In this document: positions 17,980-26,989 of the stretch, one piece after another
Layout of the letters: every line of letters starts with the position of its first letter
Numbering within the stretch: position 1 is the first letter of the stretch
Origin: Microbacterium sp. AZCO
Lineage (GTDB): Bacteria; Actinomycetota; Actinomycetes; Actinomycetales; Microbacteriaceae
DNA length: 64,000 bases
Reading direction: 5' to 3'
NCBI RefSeq assembly: GCF_039614715.1
Contig: NZ_CP154857.1
Coordinates: 2,852,001 to 2,916,000, forward strand
Notes under the pieces: generated by a model
Told to the model about the DNA's origin: nothing
Seen by the model: the letters and a program-made list of their open reading frames with translations, nothing else
Database searches by the model: none
Made by a program: the position numbers and the translations under genes

Positions 17980-18830
17980 GCGGACGCTCCCGCCGAGGCC
18001 AGGCGAGCATCCGCCCGCCAGCGCGACAGCGGAGTCTTCTCCCCCGCCTCCACGCCGATCGGCAGGTTGTTCCCGGCGGGCGGCAGCGGGCACGTCGCGA
18101 AGTCCGTGTACGCGCAGGGCAGGTTGACGGCCCGGTTGAAGTCGAGCACCGTCCAGCCGTCCCCGTCCGGCGCGGGCACGAAAAGACTGCGGTTCGCCGC
18201 GTACGTCGTGATGCCGCTCGTCGCGTCGGTGAAGAGCACGAGCAGCTCACCGGCGCCGTGGCCCGGGAAGGCCACGAGGCGGAACTCCTCGCCGGCGAGC
18301 GTGAACTCCAGCTCTCCCGGAGCGTCGTACACGTGCGTCAGCCCATCCACTGCCGCCCCGACCTCGGTGGGACGCGGGGCGTCGTACGGGATGAAGCGCG
18401 CAGCGACCCGCCAGCGCGGATTAGGCACGTACGTCGGCGTGCCGCTGTAGGCGGCGAGGAACGGGTGGTCGGCCCGGCGCGGGCGCAGGATGTCGTGACC
18501 GCCGCGCTTCGCGACCTCGATCACGCCGCCGTCGAAGCCGACGGTGACGCCGCCGCGCTCGGCGATCGGGCCGAACCCGTACCGCACGGTCACCGGCGCG
18601 CCCGCGACATCGATCGACTCGCCCTCTGCGAGCTCGACCACGGGCCCGGCGGACCCCGTCGACCAGAGTCCCGGGATGCCGTCGAACGCCGTCGCCTCGT
18701 CGGTCAGCCAGTACAGCCCGGTCACGGCGAGGAAGCCGTGCGGGTCGGCGCGCCGCGCCTCGTGCGCGCGGTGCCAGTCCTCCCAGTCGCGGCCGAAGCG
18801 GGCGCGGTCGGTGATCTGCGGCGAAGTCAT
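17976..18830 (-). CDS. DUF1684 domain protein
   Basis: The 284-residue protein matches the DUF1684 pattern: an N-terminal DWHRAHEARRADPHGFLAVTGLYWL segment (shown in parts) and a beta-rich middle. The diagnostic end is LDFNRAVNLPCAYTDFATCPLPPAGNNLPIGVEAGEK. The conserved Asn-Arg-Ala-x-Asn-Pro-x-Cys-Ala-Tyr region suggests an enzymatic site, but the reaction is not known. A strong ribosome-binding site (AAAGGAGAT) precedes the ATG. It sits between LLM monooxygenase genes with a 4-base overlap downstream, which links it to their pathway. Confidence 0.85.
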   Translation of the reverse strand: MTSPQITDRARFGRDWEDWHRAHEARRADPHGFLAVTGLYWLTDEATAFDGIPGLWSTGSAGPVVELAEGESIDVAGAPVTVRYGFGPIAERGGVTVGFDGGVIEVAKRGGHDILRPRRADHPFLAAYSGTPTYVPNPRWRVAARFIPYDAPRPTEVGAAVDGLTHVYDAPGELEFTLAGEEFRLVAFPGHGAGELLVLFTDATSGITTYAANRSLFVPAPDGDGWTVLDFNRAVNLPCAYTDFATCPLPPAGNNLPIGVEAGEKTPLSRWRADARLASAGASA

Positions 18831-18844
18831 CGAACGATCTCCTT

Positions 18845-20215
18845 TCACGCCGTCGCGGCGAGCTCGCCGCGACGCTCGGGGATGGGCAGGCCGAGGTTCT
18901 CGCGCAGGGTCGAGCCCTCGTAGTCGGTGCGCAGCGAGCCGCGCTCCTGCAGCAGCGGGACCACCTTCTCGACGAACTCGTCGAGGCCCGTCGGCGTGAC
19001 GTGCCCGCCGAGCACGACGCCGTCGGCACCGTCGTTCTGGATGAAGTCGTCGAGCCCCTCGGCCACCTGCGAGGGCGTGCCGATGAACTGCGCGCGCGGC
19101 GAGATCTCCGCCGCGAGCCCGCGGATCGAGAGGCCCTTGGCCTCGGCGAGCTCGCGCCACTTCCGGACTGTCTCGAAGCGGTCCTGGTAGATGAACGCGC
19201 GGCCCTGGATGATGGGCGCGGCCTCGGGATCCGGGTCGACGTCGGGCAGCGGGCCGTCGAGGTCGTACGACGAGAAGTCGCGGTTCCACACCTGCTCGAA
19301 CGTGACCTGCACGGTCTTGTCGGTGAGCTGCTGCGCCAGCACCTCGCGCGCCTTCTCCTCGGCGTCGGCGATCGAGTCCCCGATGACGAAGCCGGCGCCG
19401 GGGATGATCTTCAGGTCGTCGGGGTTGCGGCCGTGGGCACGGGCGCGCGACTTGATGTCCTGGTAGAACTCGGCGGCCTCCGGGAGGCGGGAGTACGGCG
19501 AGAAGATGAGGTCGGAGTTCGCGGCGGCGAAGTCCCGCCCCTGCGGCGAGACGCCCGCCTGCACGATGATCGGGTGACCCTGGGGGCTGCGCGGCACGGT
19601 GAAGCGGCCCTCGATGTCGAACTGCGAGCCCCGGTGCGAGAACGCGCCGGCCGAGGCATCCCCGAGGAACTCGCCCGTCCCCTTGTCGGCGACGATCGCG
19701 TCCTCCGCCCACGAGTCCCAGAGCTCCCGCACAGTGCGGACGAACTCCTCGGCGCGGGTGTATCGCTCCTCGCGGGTGAGGAAGCCGCCGCGGCGGAAGT
19801 TCTGGCCCGTGAAGGCGTCCCAGCTCGTCACGACGTTCCACCCGGCGCGGCCGCCGGACAGGTGGTCGAGGCTCAGCAGCTGGCGGGCGAGCTCGTACGG
19901 CTCGTTGAAGGTCGCGTTGAGTGTGCCGACCAGGCCGATGTGCTCCGTGACGCCGGCGAGCGCCGCGAGGACGGGAAGCGTGTCCGGGCGGCCGGCGACG
20001 TCGTGGTCGAAGACCTTGCCCGAGCGCTCGCGCAGCGCGAGACCCTCCGCGAGGAAGAAGTAGTCGAAGCGCCCGCGCTCAGCGGTCTGCGCGACGTGCC
20101 GGAACGACGCGAAGTCGATCTGGCTGCCCGCGTCGGGATGCTCCCACAGGGTGTGCTCGTTGACGCCGCCGACGTAGGCGGCCAGGATGATCTGCTTGCG
20201 CGGTGTGGTGGTCAT
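18845..20215 (-). CDS. NtaA/SnaA/DszA-family FMN-dependent monooxygenase
   Basis: The 456-residue LLM enzyme of the larger NtaA/SnaA/DszA branch carries insertions compared with the 350-residue LLMs. Family segments are RFDYFFLAEGLALRE, HIGLVGTLNATFNEPYELARQL (in parts), SGGRAGWNVVTSWDAFTGQNF, and PQGHPIIVQAGVSPQGRDFAA. These enzymes use FMNH2 and O2 on chelators, dibenzothiophene sulfone, pristinamycin or S-modified cysteines. The product start (MTTTPRKQ) is supported by the preceding GAGG. It lies 14 bases from DUF1684 and is co-oriented with three other LLM genes. Confidence 0.92.
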   Translation of the reverse strand: MTTTPRKQIILAAYVGGVNEHTLWEHPDAGSQIDFASFRHVAQTAERGRFDYFFLAEGLALRERSGKVFDHDVAGRPDTLPVLAALAGVTEHIGLVGTLNATFNEPYELARQLLSLDHLSGGRAGWNVVTSWDAFTGQNFRRGGFLTREERYTRAEEFVRTVRELWDSWAEDAIVADKGTGEFLGDASAGAFSHRGSQFDIEGRFTVPRSPQGHPIIVQAGVSPQGRDFAAANSDLIFSPYSRLPEAAEFYQDIKSRARAHGRNPDDLKIIPGAGFVIGDSIADAEEKAREVLAQQLTDKTVQVTFEQVWNRDFSSYDLDGPLPDVDPDPEAAPIIQGRAFIYQDRFETVRKWRELAEAKGLSIRGLAAEISPRAQFIGTPSQVAEGLDDFIQNDGADGVVLGGHVTPTGLDEFVEKVVPLLQERGSLRTDYEGSTLRENLGLPIPERRGELAATA

Positions 20216-20238
20216 GATGGCTCCTCGGGATGCCGCGA

Positions 20239-21462
20239 TCAGGCGAGCACTGTCGCGTCGGTGGTGGGCGCTGTCGCGTAGCGGTTGGGAACGAACGTCG
20301 GAAGGCCGAGGCGGGCGCGCAGCGACACCGGCTCGTCCTCGATCGCGACGAGGTCCCTGCGGCGCAGCTCGGGGACGAGGTCCTGGGCGATGCGGGGCAG
20401 GTCGTCGGTGACGACGCCCGGGCGCAGGCGCACGCCGGCGTAGCCGAGCGCGCCGAGCCCCGCGATCTCGTCGGCGAGCTCGGCGGCCGAGCCCGTGAAG
20501 ATGCGCGTGTCGGAGGTCAGCTCGCGTCCGAGCGCGTCGAGGCGCGCGAGGCGATCGGCCGCCTTCTCGTCGCCGTCGAGGAAGGCGAGGATGTCGGCGT
20601 AGACCCGCAGCGCCTCGCCCTCGCGCCCGACGAAGGCCTCGGCATCCCGCACCTCCGCGAGGATCGCGGCGGCCGACGCGAGGTCGACCGGGGTCACGAA
20701 GAGGAGATCGCTGGATGCCGCGGCGAAGCGGTACGGCAGCGTGGCGTGGCCGAGCGAGGCCACGACGGGCTGGCCCTGCGGCGGGCGCGGCGTGATCGAG
20801 GGGCCGCGGACGCTGAACCGGTCGGACGAGAAGTCGACGGTGTGGAGCTTGTCGGCGTCGAGGAAGCGGTCGGTCTCGACGTCGCGGATCTCGGCGTCGT
20901 CCTCCCAGCTGTCCCAGAGCCGGCGCACGACCTCGACGACGTCGGCGGCCTCCGCGAAGAGGTCTGCGACGACGGCCTGCACCGCCGGGTCGTTGTTGTA
21001 ATCGACGATCTCGGGAATGTCCCGGCGGCCGACGTGGCGCGCCTCGTCGGCCCGGCCCGAGACCTTGGGCTGCCAGCCCGCCCGGCCGAGGCTCGCGTAG
21101 TCGAGGGTCGCGACGGCCTTCGAGACGTGGAACGGCTCGGTGTGCGTCGTCGTTACGGTGGGGATGAGTCCGATGCGGTCGGTCACGGGTGCGAGGCGCG
21201 CGGCGAGCAGCAGCGCGTCCAGGCGTCCGCGCACCTCGTCGGTGCGGCTGTCGGGGGCGAACGGCCGGCTCGACTGCAGGCCGAACGAGTCCTCGATGGT
21301 GGCGAAGTCGACGCCGCCCTGGTCGGCGATGCGCACGACGTCGGTCCAGTAGGCCGGGGTGAACAGCTCCTGCGGACGCGACGACGGCTCGCGCCACGCC
21401 GCGGGGTGCCATCCGGCGCCCTCCAGGGCGATCCCCAGACGGAGCTTCTCAGTGGTGGTCAT
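20239..21462 (-). CDS. LLM-class flavin-dependent oxidoreductase (NtaA/DszA-like)
   Basis: The 407-residue protein is similar in architecture to its downstream neighbour but shorter. Features are GWHPAAWREPSSRPQELFT, VDFATIEDSFGLQ, RIGLIPTVTTTHTEPFHVSK, SLGRAGWQPKVSG and PQGQPVVASLGHATLPYRFAA. It starts at an ATG preceded by AGGAGAACCG. It begins 100 bases after the preceding LLM gene in the train, the largest gap within it, which might hold an internal promoter. The substrate is unknown and it should require reduced flavin. Confidence 0.9.
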   Translation of the reverse strand: MTTTEKLRLGIALEGAGWHPAAWREPSSRPQELFTPAYWTDVVRIADQGGVDFATIEDSFGLQSSRPFAPDSRTDEVRGRLDALLLAARLAPVTDRIGLIPTVTTTHTEPFHVSKAVATLDYASLGRAGWQPKVSGRADEARHVGRRDIPEIVDYNNDPAVQAVVADLFAEAADVVEVVRRLWDSWEDDAEIRDVETDRFLDADKLHTVDFSSDRFSVRGPSITPRPPQGQPVVASLGHATLPYRFAAASSDLLFVTPVDLASAAAILAEVRDAEAFVGREGEALRVYADILAFLDGDEKAADRLARLDALGRELTSDTRIFTGSAAELADEIAGLGALGYAGVRLRPGVVTDDLPRIAQDLVPELRRRDLVAIEDEPVSLRARLGLPTFVPNRYATAPTTDATVLA

Positions 21463-21561
21463 CGGTTCTCCTGTTCTCCGGCGACGACTCGCGGGCCGTG
21501 TGCGTCAGGGGCCAGCATCGCTTCTTCCGGAGGGGATGCCGGCCCGCGATGTCAAAGGTGG

Positions 21562-22620
21562 TCACGCGACTTCATGTGCCGTAATGGATGCCGTCTCCGG
21601 CGCGTCGCGGGAATGCTCCGAGCCCGGCGCCCAGCCCAGTTCGGGGAGGACGGCGTGCCGGATGTCGAAGAGGATCTGGCGGTACTCGTCCTCGCCGAAC
21701 CCGTATGGCAGCGCGACGCGCAGCTCGGTGCGGCCGTCGAATGAGGGGTCGTCGGCGAGGCGGTCGACGATCTCCTCGGCCGTGCCGATGAGATCGCGCT
21801 GGAACACGACGCGCCGGCCGCCCAACTGCGCGGGCTCGGCCGTGCGGGCGTTCCGCGACTCGGCGTAGGCGAGGTAGTGGGCACGCTGCTCGGCCGTCGC
21901 CGTCGTCGTGGGCACGATGACCCGCTCGACGCCGACGATCGCCTCTCCAGTCCCCCGGAAGAGGGAGTGGTAGAGGTCGAGGTGGTGGCGCTGCGCCGGC
22001 TCGAAGCGGTCGTGGCCGCCCGCGTCGCTGAGATTGCCGAGCAGGAGCTTCAGGCCGTGCTCCGCGGCCCAGCGCACCGAGCGCTCGGACCCGCCGCCGA
22101 GCCACACCCGGTCGCGGAGGCCCTCGACGTGCGGTTCGATGCGCGGCACCTGCGGTCCGTACGGCGTGTGCAGCGCCTCGTCGGCGAGCACATCGCCCTC
22201 GAGCGCCTCGAGGAAGCGCCCGATGAGGGTGTACGGGTCGAGCGAGTCGTCGGATCGGCCGAGGGAGGCCAGCAGGTCGCCGTGCGGCGACGACGTGCTG
22301 ATGCCGACGTTGACGCGCCCGCCGGACAGCGCGTCGACCGTCCCGTAGTCCTCGGCGAGGCGGAACGGCGTCTCGTAGCCGAGCGGCACGACGTCGGTCT
22401 CGAGGCGGATGGACCGCGTCCGCTGGCTCGCCGCCGCGAGGAACGGCAGCGCCGACGAGATGCCCCGCTCGAGGTGCCGCTGGCGGATGCCCGCGACGTC
22501 GAACCCGAGGTCCTCGCCGAGGGCGAAGAGCCGCAGCGTCTCCTCGAGGCCCGTGCGCGGGTCGCCCTCGGGGTGGTTGCCGGCGAGAATGAACCCCGCT
22601 GCCGGAATGCGGCCCGTCAC
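21562..22620 (-). CDS. LLM-class flavin-dependent oxidoreductase
   Basis: The 352-residue luciferase-like enzyme starts at a GTG overlapping the stop of the ABC binding-protein gene by 4 bases. It shows FDVAGIRQRHLERGIS, TRSIRLETDVVPLGYETPF, ALSGGRVNVGISTSSPHG and RVWLGGGSERSVRWAAEHG. The last is a typical phosphate/flavin-side loop of this fold. Direct coupling to a peptide-type ABC importer suggests that the imported compound, or a product of it, is the substrate (inference). Confidence 0.88.
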   Translation of the reverse strand: MTGRIPAAGFILAGNHPEGDPRTGLEETLRLFALGEDLGFDVAGIRQRHLERGISSALPFLAAASQRTRSIRLETDVVPLGYETPFRLAEDYGTVDALSGGRVNVGISTSSPHGDLLASLGRSDDSLDPYTLIGRFLEALEGDVLADEALHTPYGPQVPRIEPHVEGLRDRVWLGGGSERSVRWAAEHGLKLLLGNLSDAGGHDRFEPAQRHHLDLYHSLFRGTGEAIVGVERVIVPTTTATAEQRAHYLAYAESRNARTAEPAQLGGRRVVFQRDLIGTAEEIVDRLADDPSFDGRTELRVALPYGFGEDEYRQILFDIRHAVLPELGWAPGSEHSRDAPETASITAHEVA

Positions 22621-24239
22621 GACGCGTCCTTCCACGCCGCGACGAGGGAGTCGAGGCGCGAGTCCGCGCCGAGCGAGACGTCGTGCACGTCGTCCTGGGT
22701 GCCGAGGATCGACGTGAGCTCGTGCACGGGGATCTGGTAGTACTGGCTCGCGATGCGGGCCTGGGCGTCGGCGAGGATCGCGTCGCGCTTCGTGGGGTCG
22801 GGCTCGGCGAGCTGCGCCTGCAGCAGCGCCTCCAGCTCGGGATCGTCGATGCGGGTCTTGGTGGTCGCCTTCGAGAACTGCGTGCGCAGCACGTCGCCGT
22901 CGGCGCGGGACAGGTTGCCCCACGTGATGTCGAAGTCGCCGGCATCCTGCTTCGCGATGAAGTCGGGCACGACGCTGCCCGAGAGGTTCAGCTCGATGCC
23001 GACCTTCTTGAGCTGCTGCTGGATGAGCTCGAGGCTCGTCTGGTTGGGACCGAAGTTCGTGATCCAGATGAGGTCGAGCGCGAGCCGCTGGCCGTCCTTC
23101 TCCAGGATGCCGTCGGAGCCCTTCGTCCAGCCGTCGTCCTTCAGCAGCTTGGCGGCGTGGTCGGGGTCGTACTCGAAGTTCGAGCTCTGGTCGGCGTACG
23201 AGGGCGTGTTCTTCGCGAGGGCGCTCGTGCCGACGTTGAAGAGCTCGTTGAGCGACGTGTCGCGCACCTCTTCGGCGTTGACCGCCGACGCGATCGCCTC
23301 GCGCACGACGATGTCCGAAACGATCGGGCGCGCCTCGTTGAAGGTCAGGCCGAAGCTGATGCCCGGGTTCGCGCGGTGGACGAGCGGCAGGTTCGCGGCC
23401 TGCACCACGGGCACGTCGGTCGGCTGCACGCCGCCGATGACGTCGAACTGGTCGGACTCCAGGCCGCCGGTGCGCACGCTCGCCTCGGGCACGATCTGGA
23501 ACGTCACGCTGTCGAGGTGCGCGGCTCCGTCATTGCCGAGGGATGCCGGACCCCACGCGTAATCGTCGCGCTTGTCGAGGACCGTCGAGACGTCCTTCGT
23601 GTACGAGGCCAGGGTGAAGGGGCCGGTGCCGACGAGGGCCTTGCCGTCCGCGCGCTGCGCGTAGGGCACGGCGAGGGTCGAGGCGCCGACGATGCCGAGC
23701 CCGACCGACGAGGTCGCCTGCGGGAAGGCCGCGTTGGGCTTGGCGAAGTGCACCTCGACGGTGTGGTCGTCCACCGCGACCGTCTCCTGGTAGCCGACGA
23801 ACGCGGAGATCGACTGGCTCAGGGCGCCTGCCGCGACGATGTCGTCGAACGTGGCCTTGACGGACTCGGCCGTGAGCGACGTGCCGTCGGAGAACGTGAC
23901 GTCGTCGCGGAGTTCGAATGTGAAGACCGTCGCGTCATCGTTCACGGTGTACGAGGTCGCGAGCCACGGCTCGAGCGTGTTGGTGTCGGGATTCTGGTAG
24001 AGCAGCGAGTCGACGAGCTGACGCGTGACGTACAGCGTGTCGTTGCCCGAGCCCGTGCCCGACGGGTTGAGCGAGATGGGGTCGTTCGCGACGGCGAACG
24101 TGAGGTCGCCGCCGTCGACGGGCTTCGCCGACGCGTCGGGGGTGCTCGCCGGGTTCGTCGTGCCGCCGCTCGCGCAGGCCGAGAGGACGAGGACGGCGCT
24201 GAGCGCCGCCGCGACGCCCAGAGTGGTGCGGATTCTCAT
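22617..24239 (-). CDS. ABC transporter substrate-binding lipoprotein, SBP family 5 (peptide/nickel type)
   Basis: The 540-residue extracellular lipoprotein has a clear lipobox (LSAC, Cys near residue 22) after a hydrophobic signal. It has family-5 features: LDSVTFQIVPEASVRTGGL, AIASAVNAEEVRDTSL, KLLKDDGWTKG, and a long two-lobed fold. The family binds oligopeptides, nickel or other small organics. It is encoded directly after the dual ATPase gene in the same operon, 30 bases away, completing an importer with the two permeases. Confidence 0.94.
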   Translation of the reverse strand: MRIRTTLGVAAALSAVLVLSACASGGTTNPASTPDASAKPVDGGDLTFAVANDPISLNPSGTGSGNDTLYVTRQLVDSLLYQNPDTNTLEPWLATSYTVNDDATVFTFELRDDVTFSDGTSLTAESVKATFDDIVAAGALSQSISAFVGYQETVAVDDHTVEVHFAKPNAAFPQATSSVGLGIVGASTLAVPYAQRADGKALVGTGPFTLASYTKDVSTVLDKRDDYAWGPASLGNDGAAHLDSVTFQIVPEASVRTGGLESDQFDVIGGVQPTDVPVVQAANLPLVHRANPGISFGLTFNEARPIVSDIVVREAIASAVNAEEVRDTSLNELFNVGTSALAKNTPSYADQSSNFEYDPDHAAKLLKDDGWTKGSDGILEKDGQRLALDLIWITNFGPNQTSLELIQQQLKKVGIELNLSGSVVPDFIAKQDAGDFDITWGNLSRADGDVLRTQFSKATTKTRIDDPELEALLQAQLAEPDPTKRDAILADAQARIASQYYQIPVHELTSILGTQDDVHDVSLGADSRLDSLVAAWKDAS

Positions 24240-24269
24240 GATGCTCCTTGCTGGTGATTCCGTGCTGTT

Positions 24270-26057
24270 TCAGGACTGGGTGGTTCGGGATGCCGCTTCC
24301 CGGCGCCCGCCGGGGATCGCGTCGATGAGGGCCTGCGTGTACGTGTCGGCGGGCGCGTCGAACACCGCTCCGACCGGGCCCGTCTCGACGAGGCGGCCCG
24401 TGCGCATGACGGCCACCTCGTGCGCGATCTGCCGCACGACGGCGAGGTCGTGCGAGATGAACAGGTACGTGAGACCGAACTCGCGCTGCAGGTGCACGAG
24501 GAGGCTCAGGATCTGGTGCTGGATCGACACGTCGAGCGCCGACACCGGCTCGTCGAGCACGAGCAGCTCGGGCGAGATCGCCAGCGCGCGGGCGATCGCG
24601 ACGCGCTGACGCTGACCGCCTGACAGCTCGACAGGCCGCCGGTGCAGCGCCGAGACGGGGAGCGCGACGACGTCGAGCAGCTCGGCGGCGCGCTGCGTGC
24701 GCGCGCGGCGGTCGCCGAGGCCGAAGGCGCGCAGCGGGTCGGTGATGACCTGCTCCACGGACAGGCGCGGATTGAGCGTCGCGTACGGGTTCTGCTGCAC
24801 GAGCTGGATGCGGCGCCTCAGCCCGCGCAGCCGCGCGCCGCGCACCCGGGTGACGTCGTCCCCGTCGAGGAGCACCTCTCCCGCCGTCGCGTCCAGGAGG
24901 CGCAGCGCGAGACGCGCGGTCGTGGTCTTGCCCGAGCCCGACTCCCCCACGAGCGCGAGGGTCGTGGCCCGCGGGATCGCGAACGAGACGCCGTCGACCG
25001 CGCGCTGCACATCGGTGCGCGAGCCGCGCGGCAGGCGGAACTCCTTCACCAGGTCGCGCACCTCGAGCACCGGACGGTCGTCCGCCGCGGGCGCGGCGGC
25101 GGCGCGTGCCGCGGCGGCAGGTGCCGTGGCGGCGGGCGCGGCGGCGGCGTGCGCGGCATCCGCTCCCCCGGCGAAGGGGTCGCCCGCACTCCAGGCGAGC
25201 GCGGGCGCCCCGGTGGGCGGCGCGGCGTGGAGGAGGGATGCCCCGCCCCGGCGCGCGCTGATGCTCGGCGCGGCCGCGATGAGCCGCTGCGTGTACGGGT
25301 CGCTCGGCGCGCCCAGCACCTCGTCCGGAGTGCCGGACTCGACGAGGCGTCCGCGGTGCATGACAAGGATGCGGTCGGCGCGATCCGCCGCCACACCGAG
25401 GTCGTGGGTGATGAGCAGGATGCCGGTCCCCCGCTCGTGCCGCAGCGCGTCGAGCTGGTCGAGGATCTGGCGCTGCACCGTGACGTCGAGCGCGCTCGTC
25501 GGCTCGTCGGCGACGATGAGGTCGGGGCGGCCGATGAGCGCCGCCGCGATGAGCACGCGCTGGCGCATCCCGCCGGACAGCTCGTGCGGATACTGCGTCG
25601 CACGGAGCGCCGGGTCGGGAAGGCCCGCCTCGGCGAGCGCCTCGACGGCTCGCTCCGCGGCGGCGCGGCGGTCGGCCAGGCCGTGGATGCGCAGCACCTC
25701 GGCGACCTGGGCGCCGATGCGTGTCACGGGGTTGAGGCTCACGGTCGGGTCCTGCGGCACGAGGCCGATGCGGCGGCCCCGGATGCCGCTGAGCTCGGCA
25801 CTCGAGGCCGTGACGAGGTCGACGTCGCCCAGCAGGGCCCGTCCCGACGGGATGCGGGCGGTGGCGGGCAGCAGCCGCACGATCGCGTGCGCCGTGGTCG
25901 ACTTGCCCGAGCCGGACTCGCCCACGATCGCGACGGTCTCACCGGCGGCGACGTCGAACGACACGTCCTGCACGGCCGCGACCTCGCCGCGGGAGGTCGC
26001 GTACGAGACCGAGAGCGACTGGACGGAGAGGACGGGGGTGGCGGGAGTGGCGGTCAT
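24270..26057 (-). CDS. Fused ABC transporter ATP-binding protein (DppD-DppF type)
   Basis: The 595-residue protein contains two complete ATPase modules. The first (about 1-270) has GESGSGKST, a Q-loop, LSGGMRQRVLIAAAL, VADEPTSALDVT and ITHDLGVAA. The second (about 325-585) has GESGSGKTT, LSGGQRQRVAIARAL, VLDEPVSALDVS and ISHDLAVVR. An alanine-rich linker of about 50 residues joins them. It provides both ATPases for the peptide-type importer and shares 4-base overlap with the permease gene upstream. The linker is low-complexity DNA and not a tandem repeat. Confidence 0.94.
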   Translation of the reverse strand: MTATPATPVLSVQSLSVSYATSRGEVAAVQDVSFDVAAGETVAIVGESGSGKSTTAHAIVRLLPATARIPSGRALLGDVDLVTASSAELSGIRGRRIGLVPQDPTVSLNPVTRIGAQVAEVLRIHGLADRRAAAERAVEALAEAGLPDPALRATQYPHELSGGMRQRVLIAAALIGRPDLIVADEPTSALDVTVQRQILDQLDALRHERGTGILLITHDLGVAADRADRILVMHRGRLVESGTPDEVLGAPSDPYTQRLIAAAPSISARRGGASLLHAAPPTGAPALAWSAGDPFAGGADAAHAAAAPAATAPAAAARAAAAPAADDRPVLEVRDLVKEFRLPRGSRTDVQRAVDGVSFAIPRATTLALVGESGSGKTTTARLALRLLDATAGEVLLDGDDVTRVRGARLRGLRRRIQLVQQNPYATLNPRLSVEQVITDPLRAFGLGDRRARTQRAAELLDVVALPVSALHRRPVELSGGQRQRVAIARALAISPELLVLDEPVSALDVSIQHQILSLLVHLQREFGLTYLFISHDLAVVRQIAHEVAVMRTGRLVETGPVGAVFDAPADTYTQALIDAIPGGRREAASRTTQS

Positions 26058-26989
26058 CGGACGCTCCGATCGGTGTCGAGGGCGCGCGACAGGCGGTTGG
26101 CCGCGAGCACCGTGAGGGCGATGACGAGGCCGGGGAAGGTCGTGAGCCACCACGCGTAGCGCAGGTAGTCGCGGCCGGCGGCGACGAGCGAGCCCCACTC
26201 GGCGAGCGGCGGCTGTGCGCCGTAGCCGAGGAAGCTCAGGGCCGACACCGCGAGGATCGCCCCACCCAGTTCGAGCACCGCGAGCACGAGCACGGGTCCG
26301 ATGGCATTGGGGAGCACATGGCGCCCGAGCACCCGAACCCACGTGTTGCCCGATGTGTACGCGGCCTCGATGTAACCGGCGGATCTCACGCGCAGAACCT
26401 CCGAGCGCATGATGCGGGCGACCGACGCGATGCTCGCGGCGCCGACCGCGATCGCGACGTTCACGGTGCCGAAGCCGAGCGCCGTGATGATCGCGAGCGA
26501 GAGGAGCAGGCCCGGGATGGCGAGCAGCACGTCGGCGCCCCGCATGACGAGGTCGTCGATGCGGCCTCCCGCGAAGCCGGCGATGAGGCCGAAGAGGGCG
26601 CCCACGAGGATGCCGACGCTGACCGCGATCGCGGCCGCCCCGAGGGTGAGCGATGTGCCGTGCACGACGCGGGTGTAGAGGTCGCGTCCGATCTGGTCGG
26701 TGCCGAACCAGTGCTCGAGTGACGGCGGCTGCAGCTTGTCGGCGGGGATGCCGAGGTACGGGTCGCCGGGCGCGAGCAGGTTCGGCCAGACCGCCGCGAC
26801 GAGCACGAGCAGCAGCCACGCCGCGGAGAGCACGACGAGCGGGCGGCGCAGGAGCCCGACGAGGCGAGAGACGCGAGGGCGGCGCGTGTGCGCCGAGACG
26901 GCGTCCTCGAAGCGGTCGGGTGCTGTCTGCGCGAACGTGTCGTCGGTGCGCTCGGCGATGTCGGGAAGAAGAGCGGTCGTGTCGCTCAT
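26054..26989 (-). CDS. Peptide/nickel-type ABC permease (DppC-like)
   Basis: The 311-residue membrane subunit has a 45-residue cytoplasmic start, a first span (LVVLSAAWLLLVLVAAVW), the conserved HWFGTDQIGRDLYTRVVHGT, and about five more spans. The EAA loop is visible at YIEAAYTSGNTWVRVLGRHVLPN (in parts). It pairs with the DppB-like permease, from which it is separated by a 4-base overlap. Confidence 0.94.
   Translation of the reverse strand: MSDTTALLPDIAERTDDTFAQTAPDRFEDAVSAHTRRPRVSRLVGLLRRPLVVLSAAWLLLVLVAAVWPNLLAPGDPYLGIPADKLQPPSLEHWFGTDQIGRDLYTRVVHGTSLTLGAAAIAVSVGILVGALFGLIAGFAGGRIDDLVMRGADVLLAIPGLLLSLAIITALGFGTVNVAIAVGAASIASVARIMRSEVLRVRSAGYIEAAYTSGNTWVRVLGRHVLPNAIGPVLVLAVLELGGAILAVSALSFLGYGAQPPLAEWGSLVAAGRDYLRYAWWLTTFPGLVIALTVLAANRLSRALDTDRSVR

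Noticed and set aside
25083..25170. GCG-rich low-complexity stretch that looks like a tandem repeat
   Set aside because: It codes for the alanine-rich linker between the two ATPase modules of the fused ABC protein; no regular repeat unit is present.
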